Part shown: piece after piece, positions 32,728 through 43,872 of the stretch | How the letters are laid out: each line of letters begins with the position of its first letter | Numbering within the stretch: position 1 is the stretch's first letter | DNA from: Cryoendolithus antarcticus | Lineage: Eukaryota > Ascomycota > Dothideomycetes > Cladosporiales > Cladosporiaceae | DNA length: 64,000 nt | Assembly (NCBI GenBank): GCA_002077065.1 | Contig: NAJO01000020.1 | Coordinates: 186,001 to 250,000 of the forward strand | Direction: 5' to 3' | Program-made: the position numbers and the translations under genes | Notes under the pieces: generated by a model | What the model saw: only the letters and a program-made list of their open reading frames with translations | The model's database searches: none | Told to the model about the DNA's origin: nothing

Positions 32728-35700
32728 CTAGACATCCGCCTTCTTGAGATCATTCTTGACGACCGCTTCCTTCTTGACCTCTGCTACCGCACCATTCTCT
32801 TTCCCGTCCTTCTTATTCACCTCGACCTCCACCTTTGCAGCCCCTCCCGCAGTCGAAGCAGCCGAAGCAGCTGGAGCAGCAGGCGGTCCCATGTTCTTCG
32901 CAATCTTCTCGTACATGGCCTTCAACGTGCTCCCCGAAGCCTTCTGCTCGACTTTCTTGCTCTGCGGCCAGTGCCGATCACTCACCCAGTCCCACAACCG
33001 CGCATGCATCTTCTCGTCCCCGGCAGCCTTCCCATCGATATGCTTGCCAATTGTCACGAGACTGGTCTTCATATTTGCCAGCCGGACCTTGTCATCGGGG
33101 AAGTTGCGCTTGTTGCAGTTGACGGCCATCTTCAGTGTGTCTGATATGGTGGCGAGCGTGGCCACGAGCTCTTTATCGGCTTCGGAGACAGAAGGCGCGG
33201 CGGCGGCGCCGTTGGTGAGATGGGAGGAGTGTGTGCGGTGGTGGCCGGGCCGGGGTTGCTGAGCTTGTCGCTGACGAATGCGTTCGTGGTCTATGGCGCT
33301 CATGGGCCTGGTATGTCCGTTGGGCGAGCCTTGCGATTGCGGGCGCATCTGGCCTCGATGGTCGTGGTGTCCGGGCTTGCGCATCTGTCCTGGCGCAGGG
33401 CTGGCAGATTGAAGAGGCCCATTCAGAGATGTGCGGCCGTGGAAGCTGCCGTGCTTACGGTTGTTGCGATGGTGGTTCTCGAGAGCTCGGCGAGCGGCCT
33501 CATTGGCGCCATTGCTGGTCTTGTCTCGGAGAACGCTGACGAGATACCCAGAGCGACGGACTAGGTGAACAGCGCCTGGTGACTTGGCCAGCTTTTGCTC
33601 TCCCTTCTCGCGCTCCTCCTTCTGTCCGACGCGATGCTCTTCAAGGAAGAGCTTGTCGCTCATCTGCAGTTCCGGGTCGTCGCGGATTGCGGACCATGCA
33701 CCCATGCCGTGGCGTGAGATACCTACGACCAGCATACCGTCCTCGCGAGCACCCCAGTTGCAAGTGTACGTCGCTGGCTTCTGAGCCTCAGGAATGCGGA
33801 AGTTCCTGATGTCACTGCTGCCGTGGACCTGTATAGCTATCATATGCATGTCGGCCGGGCGCTCCTTGATCGTCTCGGCGTTGATGCGCTTTACGCCGCG
33901 GAAGTCGAATAGGATGCTCTTGCGCTCCTTCTTGGTGATCGGCTTGCCAGTCGATTGCTCCAGATCAGCAACTCGATCAGCCTCCTCGCGCAGCAGCTTG
34001 TCCGCTAGATCGATAACCTCGTGCAATGTAGCCCGAACGACTTCGTAATCGCGGTGCAGTAGTCGCGCCTCGCGAAGAACGTCTTCCCGGCGCTCCTCAA
34101 TGTGGCCATACCGCTCAAACGCCCGTATGAGATTGCGACACTCCTTCTCGCCCAACGGCCGCTTCGGATCAGCGCCGCGATCAGACTCCTCGTCAGAGCT
34201 CGCATCGGCAGCAGCAGCCTCCGCAGCGAGGTCCCTCGCGCGCTTCTTGGCTGCACGCTGCTCGCGCGCCTCGTCCACAGGCGCTCTTCGCTTACGAGGC
34301 TGATTTTCACCGATGATGAGTTCCATGTCAGCTGCTTCCTTCGCCTTGCGCTCTTCTTCCTTGATTTTGTCCAGCTCATTCTTCGGTATGATCTGATCCC
34401 ACTCCAAGTCAAGCTTGACGTCCGTGTACTCGAAGCTTCGCAAGAACTCCTCACCACCATCAGTGGTCATGCCCTCAGGCTGCTCAGTCTTGTGTTCTTC
34501 AGCGTTCTCAAGCACAGCGTCAATGTCGAGCTCTTCCAGCTTGCGCTGGTTGCCACTCTGCTCGAACATCTTTTGACCACGCTTCTTCAGGATGCGAGAG
34601 ATCTCGTCTGATGAGGTCGGCTCCACAGCTTTCTCTCCGGCCTTGACGAGCTTCTCTCGTAAGTCGCTGTTGTCCTTGTCCGTAACACCTCGCTGGATCG
34701 TGATGAACTCCAGCATGAGCTTATTGCGTGCACGCTCAAGGACTTCTTCCTCGACAGTGTCCTTCGAGACGAGCCGGTAGATGGTGACAGGGTTCTTCTG
34801 ACCAATACGATGAGCACGAGCCATGGCCTGCAGATCAGCTTGAGGATTCCAATCCGAGTCGAATAGGATCACAGTATCGGCAGTCATGAGATTGATGCCA
34901 AGCCCTCCAGCGCGGGTAGACAGCAGGAAGGTGAAGTCCTGACTGCCAGGGGCGTTGAAGTGTTCAATCGCTACTCGCCGCGGTCCAGCAGCGATGGTGC
35001 CATCAAGCCTCTGGAACTGATAGCCGCGCAGGTTGAGATAGTCGCCAAGAATATCAAGCATCTTGACCATCTGACTGAAGATCAGCACTCGGTGACCATC
35101 CTTTTTCAGCTTTGTCAGTAGACGATCTAGAAGCATCATCTTGCCGCTGCTAGTGATGAGTGCCTTCAGTTGGTCATCGCGAGTGCCATCTGTGCCGTCA
35201 AGGATACGCTCCTCGGCGTTTGGAAACATGAAGGCGTGATTGCTAGCCTTCTTAAGCTCCATCATGATGTTGAGCAGCGAGGTCTTCTGAGCCTTCGGTC
35301 CGGCGTTAAGTGCGGCATAGTTGCGCGTGAGGATGTTCTTGTAGTACTCGAGCTGTACATCGGCAAGCTCGACACGGATGATCTTCTCGGTTTTAGGCGG
35401 GAGATCGCTCTCGACCTTCTGCTTCGTCCGGCGGATCATGTAGGGTGAGATGGCGTTTGTGAGCTCGGCGATCTTCTGGCCGGCGCCTTCGGAGGCGAGA
35501 TCGATGCCTTCGTCGACGGTGATCTTGCCAGGCATGAGGAAGTCCATGAGAGCCGCTAGCTCGCTGAGGGTGTTCTGCATGGGGGTGCCGGTTATGAGTA
35601 GTCGGCTTGGCGAGCCGAACTCTCGAAGCTTCGCGTATAGCTGAGAGTCGCGATTCTTCAGGCGATGAGCCTCATCGACAGCCATGAACTGCCACTTCAG

Positions 35701-37686
35701 CTGCGACAGAAAGCCTGAGTCTTGCAAGACATACTCGTAGGTGGTCAGCATCACATTAAACTTGGTCTTCTTGTAGTTGCGAGGGTCGACGAGCAGCTCG
35801 TGATCACGGATGATCTTGCGTGCCGTGTCGTTGCCGTTGTAGACGACGTAGTTGAGCTCGGGCGTCCAGAAGTTGAAGGTGTCGGCCCATGCATGCATGG
35901 TCGAGAGAGGCACAACGACGATGAACGGCCCTTGCTGCCCTCGCTCACGTCGCAGCCACTCCATGAAGGACACAGTCTGTACAGTCTTGCCCAGACCCAT
36001 CTCGTCGGCGAGGATGACGTTGTTGCCTTTGCACCAGTGATGGGCCAAGAAGTTGAGGCCGTGGATCTGGAACTCTCGGAGTTGACCGCCCACAATGTAC
36101 TCGGGCTGCACGCGAAAGGGCTTGTAGTCCGATCGAGTCGCCAGGCTGGACTCCCTGGCGTTGGAGACTAGATGTCGTGATGATCTGTCCATGTAGCGGT
36201 CGATCTCGCCTTGTGCGAGGTCACTGACGAGTGATGCGGCCTCCCATGTGCAGAAGTCATATGGCAGGCTCTTCCACTTGACGTAGTATTCCATGCCGGC
36301 ATCGCCCTCTTCAGCTCCGATGACACGCTCGACTTTCGAGTATTCACTGAGCTCCTCGAGATAGGTCTCGCGATCAAGATTCCACTTTTCCCGGGTTTCG
36401 GGCGGCATGTCGGGGTCGAGCATGTCGATCTGCAGCAGTATGATCTTGCGGAAGTAATTCTCAACTCGACGGAAGCCCTTCAGGTCTTTGAGATTGTCCC
36501 AAGTTTCCCATGTGGCGTGATAGTGTGCTTGGCTCTGCCATTTGATCTGGTGACAGTCAGCAATGTCGCTAGCATACATTTGCGGGCGGCACATACCAAG
36601 TACTCGAAGTCCTTCTTGTGTGGGTTGAGTGGGTCGTTCTTGAGAGGATTCTCGGGATCTGCATATCATGTTAGCCGATGACATAGTGGCAGAGGGCGAC
36701 GTTCTGACCTGTGCTCTCCCGTTCCCTGTGGTTGAGAACAAGGTCGACAGCAGGACCGACAGGCTCGTAGATGTAATTCTCGGCGATGTCCTCCGTGTCC
36801 ATCTCATCACTCAAGCCGAGATCATCATCGTCGTTATACGTCGTAATCTTGCCAGCACGTCGTGAAGAGAAGCGCACTTCGCCTAGTTGTGGTGTGCCTG
36901 CGCCAGAGGTAGCGTCTTGCATCTTCCTGTGCTTCTTAGCGAAGGCGCGGCCTTTGGCGCCGCCGTAGGCATCATCAGCCTCAGAGTCATCATCTTGTCC
37001 CGATGTGACATTGCTTAGGCGTGTCGAAGCTACAAATGTTAGCGACGATACTTAGCACGTCTATGAGGTCAAGACAGGCGACGACATACCTGGGTGGCCG
37101 GAGGTCTTTTGACGTTTACGTCTGCTGCCAGTGTTAATGGCGTCTGAATCATGGTCCTCATCACTAGTATCCGCCTGGATCATGGTCAGTCGGGTGCATG
37201 ACAGTGCTATGCCAGAGATGTACATACCAGTCTACGGCTCGGACGTGCTCGACCCTAGTACCGCAGTCAGTATAGCGACGCGAAGTGCAACGCGAACGGA
37301 CATACGCTTCGACGCAGACCATAAAGCTCTGGGTTCTCCTTCATCAAGTCATCATCGTTCACCAACGCCTTACGCTTGTTCGGTCTGACGTCCTCGTCCG
37401 ATGATGACCCATCGTGATGCACCCCGTTTGTACCCACAGGAGGCGGCGTCTCCTCGTCAAAGTCCGCATCCTGCTCATCCCCCTCGTCATCGTCTTCAAG
37501 CTCCGAGGTAGCCATATCATGCGCGGCATCTTCGTCTGATCCCGCTATGTCTTGCGGGTGGATAGTCTGGACTTCTGGGACGGCATCGTTGACGTCTGAG
37601 AGAGGGCTATCGGGTCCAGCGCCGACTGGTGAGGGACTAAAGAGTGGTTGACTGTGGCCGTTGGCATGTCCGTTCATGGTAGCCAT
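32728..37686 (-). CDS. CHD1: CHD1 chromodomain helicase/ATPase
   Basis: ATP-dependent nucleosome spacing enzyme acting in transcribed chromatin. Six exons proposed: 37686-37306, 37254-37228 (27 nt), 37174-37090, 37029-36709, 36658-36597, 36546-32728; 1564 aa; all phases agree and introns are 50-60 nt. Acidic N-terminus, then tandem chromodomains, the first across the last splice (DFEYLIKWQSQAHYHATW) and the second at MEYYVKWKSLPYDFCTW. Snf2 ATPase: LREFQIHGLNFL, Walker A DEMGLGKT (Lys near residue 479), DEAH box in VDEAHRLKN (near 582), LITGTPMQN, RVLIFSQMVKMLD, and LSTRAGGLGINL with RAHRIGQK. Then a SANT-SLIDE DNA-binding part (ECRNLIRAFERYGHIEERRE; TYTCNWGAREDGMLVVGI) and the C-terminal CHCT helical domain (TLKMAVNCNKRNFPDDKVR; RLWDWVSDRHWPQSKK). 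The His/Pro-rich region before CHCT is disordered. Confidence 0.95.
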
Positions 37687-40090
37687 GTCGTTGAGGGAGT
37701 GGGCCGGGGCGTAGGGTAATATGTACCCCGCTGAGAGGAGGAACAGAAGTCAGCGAGTGTAGCTCAGGACATTGTGCATGAAATCACGTCAAATCTGGCA
37801 GAGAGTGTTTCCAAGTACCGGCGACCAGGTCCTTCGTAGTTTCGAGTCAAATGCCAGTGGTGATCGGGATGTGGCAATGTCCGCCCGAGAAATCGGCCAA
37901 GAGACGGGATGGCGGTGATGAGCGCCGGCAGTGTCGAGGATCAATCCCGAACCACTTATCGTCCGATATATCGTGAATGCACAGTCACTGTACTCGATTC
38001 GCCAGTGCCGGAGGTGTAGAGTCGAGTAGCAGACGCTGGTGGATGCTCATATCCAGATCGAGGCTCGGCAGAGTAAGGCGACGAGGCACAGCTCGCGTGA
38101 CGCCGACAGCGAGGTGCGGCGATCGATCTATGACTGGAAAAGTGTGAGCAATCACTTACAGGCCATATCTGTAACGAGAGACGCGGCAAAATAATATGTG
38201 AGGGTCAGGTGGGTGTGGTGCAGTATTGGGCTAGGTGTCGAATGGAGGGAAGGAAGATCGCGGAGATCGAAAGTCACAAGGGAGGGCGCGCCCGCCAAGG
38301 CGCCGGGAGGTCATTCATCTGGGACGCTACGATTGGCTACCGCAGAGGCAACGGCAGGTGAGCAACATCTCTGTCTGGTTCATCTGAACTACGTTGAAGC
38401 CTATGGCATTGTAAGGATTGACGATCAAGCACTGCGAGTGCGCGCAAGCTTTGGTCTGTAAGAGGTATCAAGGGAATGTAAAGTGTCTTTGCTGAGTGCG
38501 ATGTGGGAGTATTTCATTGCTCTAAATATGTACATAGTGAGCGGCCATGCTCGTTGGTACACTGTGTTTATGCAGGGTTGTCAGCAGAATCCTGTCAGTG
38601 GTGAGATAGTATCTTGCAAGGTCCTGGCGATCAGCGGTAGCTTGCGCGCAGAATGAGCGCTCCGAAGTGGGCCTGAGTCATAACAACACATAGCATGTGC
38701 CGCAAGGCAAAGGTACGCGATCGTTATCGAGATTGAGGCCGCGTCGAGTCTGGAGCTGGATCGGAGGTCTCCCGACTAAGGACGGCGCCTGTGTTGTAGC
38801 GAAGTGAGCAGATACTCGTTCTTCCACGGCGATCACTCGTCTCAAGCAGCGTTAGCACTCGATATGAGGGAAGGTGGCGCTGCAGAGTGTCGGCAAACAC
38901 GTGTCCAGCGGTTCGATGTCTACGCTCGTGGTGCGACATGCCTCATAGCTTAGTGATTTATAATTCCGCGAGCCCAAGGAACACCTGCAATGGCGTCGCG
39001 GCTAGAACACGTTTGTGAGTGCCGGACCCGGCAATGTCAGAAGATAGTGTATGAGGATAGAAGCCCATGGTGACAGCAAAGAATCGCGAGGTACTAAACT
39101 TGAACAAAGAAGAATCGGGGGGAGAGGCCATACGCTGTTGCAAAGTCACGCGGCGGCTGCCATCATCACCCAAGAACACCGCAGTCGGTGAGGCATGCTG
39201 AGACACAGGAAGTAGAAGTGATCAAAGTAGCCCTTCCCCGCGTAGCAGGTCTGAGTCTAGCGCGCAACGTTTGACTTACGGTCTCATGAAGCTCTCTACG
39301 TCTCACCTCTGGCTGGACACCGGGCTGAGGCCACGGCAGCGAGACTATGGTACGCATATGCTATCCGAAGGTACACTGAAGCGTGTATAGCATAACCCGC
39401 AGTGGAGAGCCACCATCGCTGCAGTGATTCGAGCGCATTATACTTGCCGAAGACTGTGCCAGCTCGCTCGACACGCGGAGAGCTGATTCTCAATGGTTGC
39501 GCCGGCAAGTCGTGAAGTCCACTCGTGTGCCTACGAAGCGGCGCAGCGGGTCAGAGCCGTCGGTGGACGCTCAGTGCGCTCGTAAGCTCACCGACCGGGG
39601 CCAGTCGATGACCTCAGCGACGGTGAGATGCCGAATTGATGGATTTCGTCTCTTGTGATTGATGAAGTGAGGTCGGAAGTGGGCTCAGGCGACTGGCTGA
39701 AGCAGCAGCAGCAAAGGGCGACGACGTCGTCCGCCCAACGAGTATGACAGGCAAGTATCAAATTGATCAGTCCACTTTGTCGCCTTGGCGGGGCGGCGTC
39801 GATGATATACGAAGATCATGATGATGGATGTGTGTGGTAGGTGATGAAAAGAAGGATGGTACTGGAAGTCGAATAACGCGCCCGATACTGATGTCCCGAG
39901 GCGGAACTCATTCCGCAGCGCACTTCAGAATCTTAGGGTGGATGGGTGGGACATCGAACAAACTTGTCGAGTAGAAGTAGTAAAATCGACCATCTACCAC
40001 ACCCCCGCTCCCTCCAATCTTCCAGACCACGAAGAGCGCATCGTACGCAGAGTGATCCCTCCACAAAACACCGACACCCGACCACCCAGC
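37687..40090. other. Long divergent intergenic region between CHD1 and eIF3h
   Basis: About 2.4 kb, one of the larger gaps. ORFs are all under 90 codons until the eIF3h leader. No tRNA, rRNA or transposon feature recognised. From 39938 the eIF3h frame is open without an ATG, so it is leader sequence. Confidence 0.4.
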
Positions 40091-41264
40091 ATGGCGAACG
40101 CAACATCGCAAGGCACGCCCACAGAAGCGCAAATCGAAGCCCTCGTCGTAATGCGAATCATCAAACACGCCAGCAGCACCTTCCCTACCACCGCAACAGG
40201 CTGTCTCGTGGGTATGGACGTCGGCAATCAATTGCAAATCACCAACAGCTTTCCCTTCCCAGCAGCAGTTCCGGATCCTTCAGCACAGCAAGACTCATAC
40301 CACACACCGGATCCCTCGACATTAGCACTCGCAGCACCGCGAGCGAAGAGCAACGTCACGTATCAGAACGAGATGGTCAAGTTGTTGAGGGAGGTGAACG
40401 TGGATGCGCAGAATGTGGGGTGGTATATGAGTGCGAGTATGGGCAATTTTGTCAGCGCTGGGTTCGTGGAGAACCAGTTCTTCTACCAGAAGGCGGCAGA
40501 TGAGAAGTCACTGGCGCTGGTGTTTGATGTGTCCAGGAGTTCGGCTGGAGGAGTGAACATGAAGGCATACAGGCTGAGTCCGTCCTTCATGGCTGCATAC
40601 AAGGAGGGCAAGTTCAACACGGAGAGGTATGTCTTGTCAATACAGTCTGATCTCATTATGAACGAATACTGACAGCACGCACAGCCTCCAAAAGTCCAAC
40701 CTACGCTTCCAGGACATCCTCCTCGAACTCCCCCTGAAAGTCCACAACTCCCACCTCCTAACCTCCCTCCTCCACACTCTCCCCAACGCCCCACCAAGCA
40801 ACGCCACCCTCCCCTTTCCCACATCCCTCGCATCCCTCACCCACAACCCAGACCTCACCCCAACACCCTTAGCACCAAACTTCGACGCCCTAGACCTAAG
40901 CATCGACCCTTTCCTCGAGAAAACCTGCGATCTCCTCCTCGACAGCATCGAAGCCCACACTACCGAGCAGAACAACTTTCAGTACTGGCAGCGCGCTACG
41001 CAGCGCGAGCAGACTAAAGTCAGTGCATGGCAGGTCAAGCGGAAAGCGGAGAATGCTGCGCGGACGGCGGCTGGGCAGCCGGCGCTGGATGAGAATGAGT
41101 GGACGAAGCTGTTCAAGTTGCCTGTGGAGCCGAGCCGGTTGGAGGCGTTGCTTGTGGGACGGCAGGTTGAGCAGTATGCTAGGCAGGTTGATGGGTTTGG
41201 CGCGACGGTTAGTGGGAAGATGTTCGGCGTGAGAGGAAGTCTGCTGCCCGGGAACGAGGCATGA
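40091..41264 (+). CDS. EIF3H: Translation initiation factor eIF3 subunit h
   Basis: Non-core MPN-domain subunit of eIF3, cytoplasmic; absent from budding yeast but usual in filamentous fungi. Exon 1 is 40091-40626, a 58-nt intron is 40627-40684 (GTATGT...CAG), exon 2 is 40685-41264; 371 aa. The MPN fold starts at [18 protein letters not shown], with [20 protein letters not shown] replacing the JAMM metal site, as expected for the inactive eIF3h type. [40 protein letters not shown] and [14 protein letters not shown] follow the family. The C-terminal helical part has [20 protein letters not shown] and the [20 protein letters not shown] segment. Strand bias is extreme: at 40741-40800 I count 35 C and 2 G, but at 41101-41160 12 C and 25 G. 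Confidence 0.94.
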
Positions 41265-41924
41265 GGCATTCCAATGGCGAGAAAGATTTGCGCGAGACCA
41301 TTGTGAGGCTGACGGTGGCTACCATGTGCCCGAGGACCATTGAGACTTCAAGCCGAGTCTTGCTGAGAGGCTTACAACCTTACGCATACTACGGTGCATG
41401 GGAGACATTGGCATGACCTGCTATGAACGCGAGCAGCGAGAGACCGCTCCAGAGGCTTCTTAGTGATGGAAGCCGAATGCAAAAGCTATCGCATCGCTGA
41501 TTGCAGACGCGAGAACAGCGTACGAGCAGAGGTCAGAGGTTGCTGGGTATCATAGTAGTGTAAGACACACATTAGCAAGGTCAAAGGGGCTTACCAAATA
41601 CTCTATCAAGACCGCGACAGCCACTTCATCTATTTTTCGAACATTCAAATAGTCGCGAGCTGCTGACAGTGTACCTACCCGATACCACCATTCTGATCCA
41701 CACACGATGGTCAGCAACCTGCTTCGCGCTGGGGAAGGGGAGGGGCGCCGTGTGCACTCCCGCGAGACCGTAATCGTAATCTAGGTGCTTGTCGACCAGA
41801 CGAAGCCGTTCCTGACTAAAGTCCTGGATAGTGTGAAAAAACGGGAAAAAGAAAATGTGAGACAAGTTGTCCAGTCTGGAAACCAGTCAGTATTTGGGCG
41901 GAACACTCGTGAAGTCTTGCAGAG
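41265..41924. other. Intergenic 3' of eIF3h
   Basis: No gene. The part 41874-41911 next to the tRNA-like locus holds a CCAGAC copy on the minus strand and one arm of an inverted repeat (see findings). Confidence 0.4.
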
Positions 41925-41998
41925 AAGCTTACACGAGGGTCGAACTCGCGACCTTGGCGTTATTAGCACCACGCTCTAACCAACTGAGCTAACCAGAC
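41925..41998 (-). tRNA. tRNA-Ile(AAU)-like locus with disrupted 3' acceptor strand, probably a pseudogene
   Basis: Read on the minus strand from 41998. 5' acceptor GTCTGGT, then an A box (TAGCTCAGTTGG), a D stem GCTC/GAGC, an anticodon stem TGGTG/CGCCA with loop CTAATAA (anticodon AAT, isoleucine, no intron), variable AGGTC, a T stem GCGAG/CTCGT and the TTCGACC loop (B box). All of this is sound. The 3' acceptor strand that should follow (positions 66-72 would be GTAAGCT) pairs poorly: two mismatches and three wobble-like pairs. The expected CCAGAC lies about 53 nt further along (41879-41874). Either a degraded tRNA gene or one with an insertion. The gene type call rests on the intact D, anticodon and T arms. 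Confidence 0.6.
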
Positions 41999-42705
41999 TT
42001 GTTGACGATATCGGTTCTATAATTATCAATCGTAAAAACCAGGAAAGAGCGATCGAAGATGGGTCCTTCCATCCGTGATCTTTAGCCGGGCCACTGGCCA
42101 AACAACCGACCTCCCACTACATATGAAGTGACCCAATGATTCATATGGTCATCGACTGAAATTTGTACCAAATCTTGCAATGTGTCTATTGGATCAGCAT
42201 CAGGGAGATTCAGAACTGAAGTGCTGTTCATGAGGAACGAAGTGAGCGAATGACAAGAGCTGAGAGTGCCGACACTTGCTTGATCATGACAGTCATTTCT
42301 TAACCGATGTGTGCGCTATGTACACGAATGCTAGAACGCTGAAGAACGCCGAGGACAAAAACCAGCGGGAAGACTCCGAGGTGTATGTAGGACACCATGT
42401 CCTGGCGTTTGGGTAGAGCCTGTGATGGTTCGGTCAATGGTCTCGCGACTATCGTATAAATGTGATATATTTGGTGGCGTTCGTAAACCGCGTTTGTCAG
42501 TTGGAGAACTCGTGAGCGCAGAATCAGGATGTGTAGACATGCCCGAAGGGAGTCCAGCTCCACAGGTTCGCGGTAGTGGCATACCATGGGTGCCGCGTCA
42601 GCTAATCTACCCACAAAGTGTCGCTCCGTGATGGCGCTGTTGGTCGAGGTGATGAAGCGGATGGTCAAATGATTGGGACGCGGGAAATGTAACCATCCAT
42701 TGTTG
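41999..42705. other. Intergenic
   Basis: Between the tRNA-like locus and the 3' end of a Zn2Cys6 gene; nothing recognised. Confidence 0.4.
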
Positions 42706-43872
42706 TCATCGCTCGAACCCAGCGGGTGGCGATGGCGGCGTCTGTGGCTGCTGTTGCGCTTGTGCAGGACGCTGAGAGCCAGTGTAGTCAGCACTCGCGT
42801 GCCAGTCTTCATGCATGCCGCTCATGCCCACGTCCTGGTCGCGGCCATCTCCGGTAGGTGAGGTAGGTGACATATACAGATCCTCCTGCTTGATGCTGGG
42901 CGTCCACGTCTCTGCGCCTCCGTACGATGGCCGCGACCGTGTGTCGATGGACATCAATGATGGTCTTGACATAGCTGCTCGTGGCGCGCTGTACGCGCTT
43001 GTGTCGGACTGCCCGGACCCTGTCCTGTGTTTGGGCGACTCCATCATGGGAGGCGTGGCAGGTGCTGAGGTTCGCGCGAGTGTCGGGACATTCGAGCTGG
43101 CACTTGATCTGGCGATATGTGAGTGTCTGGTTTAAGCGTCTCGCAGTGAATTGACATGAACGTACCGACTTGAAGTGCCAGAGCCAGAAGATGCGAACCC
43201 AGGGGACCCAGAGCTAGACGAATGGGTACTCGATCGCAGACCTGGTCGATTAGACGCAATCTCGCCGTGGGAAGCATCACCTGGTCCGCGTACTGATTCA
43301 ATTAGGTCCTCAATCGGCTCGCCTAGCCGTAGTCTCGCGAGTAGCATCGTCGAAACCTGATCAGTACTCGACCGCATGGCTTCCATCAGCCTGCTCAGAT
43401 CTTCCTGGCGCTCCTCCGCAGCCTCCAGCTTCTGTCTGACTGCCGCGCCTCGAGTGGCCTCATCAGACAGTAACCTCTTGAGCTTCTCGCCTCGGCCTGT
43501 CGCGACTTGCAACTTTTGCTTCAAGTCTGCCGTCCTCGTCATGCCGTCGCCGATATCCCACGAGCATTCCAGCCCTCGATCATGGCAGAAGCGACATATC
43601 GGGCGATCTCCGGAGCATTTCGTCTTCCTCTTTTGGCATTGGGCGCAGGCACTTTTGACAGGCTCGGCCTTCTTGCGCATCCTCGAAGCAATCTCTGAAT
43701 CGGCATCGCTGGTTCCAGAAGAGGACTGCCTTCTGAGCAGTGCAACCCGCCCGTTGTCGTCCGTTGAGGATGGGTCAGTGTTTTTTGTTTGTAGAGAAGG
43801 CACAGTAGGGCTTTGCTGTGAGGAACCAGCGGCTGAGACGGGCACAAATGGAGGACTTCGCCGATGTGCCAT
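42706..43872 (-). CDS. Zn2Cys6 transcription factor with adjacent coiled coil
   Basis: Nuclear regulator of 369 aa. Exon 1 is 43872-43166, a 57-nt intron is 43165-43109 (GTACGT...CAG), exon 2 is 43108-42706. The zinc cluster SACAQCQKRKTKCSGDRPIC plus RFCHDRGLEC has six cysteines (C-x2-C-x6-C, C-x2-C-x6-C). It is preceded by RMRKKAEPVK and followed directly by a charged helix (DLKQKLQVATGRGEKLKRLL ... EAAEERQEDLSRLMEAM), a likely dimerisation coiled coil. A segment MLLARLRLGEPIEDLIESVR follows, a pattern seen at this place in several fungal C6 factors. The rest is Ser/Pro/Gln-rich and disordered, ending QTPPSPPAGFER. The in-frame ATG at 43962 would add 30 residues; MAHRRS was chosen. Targets unknown. 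Confidence 0.82.
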
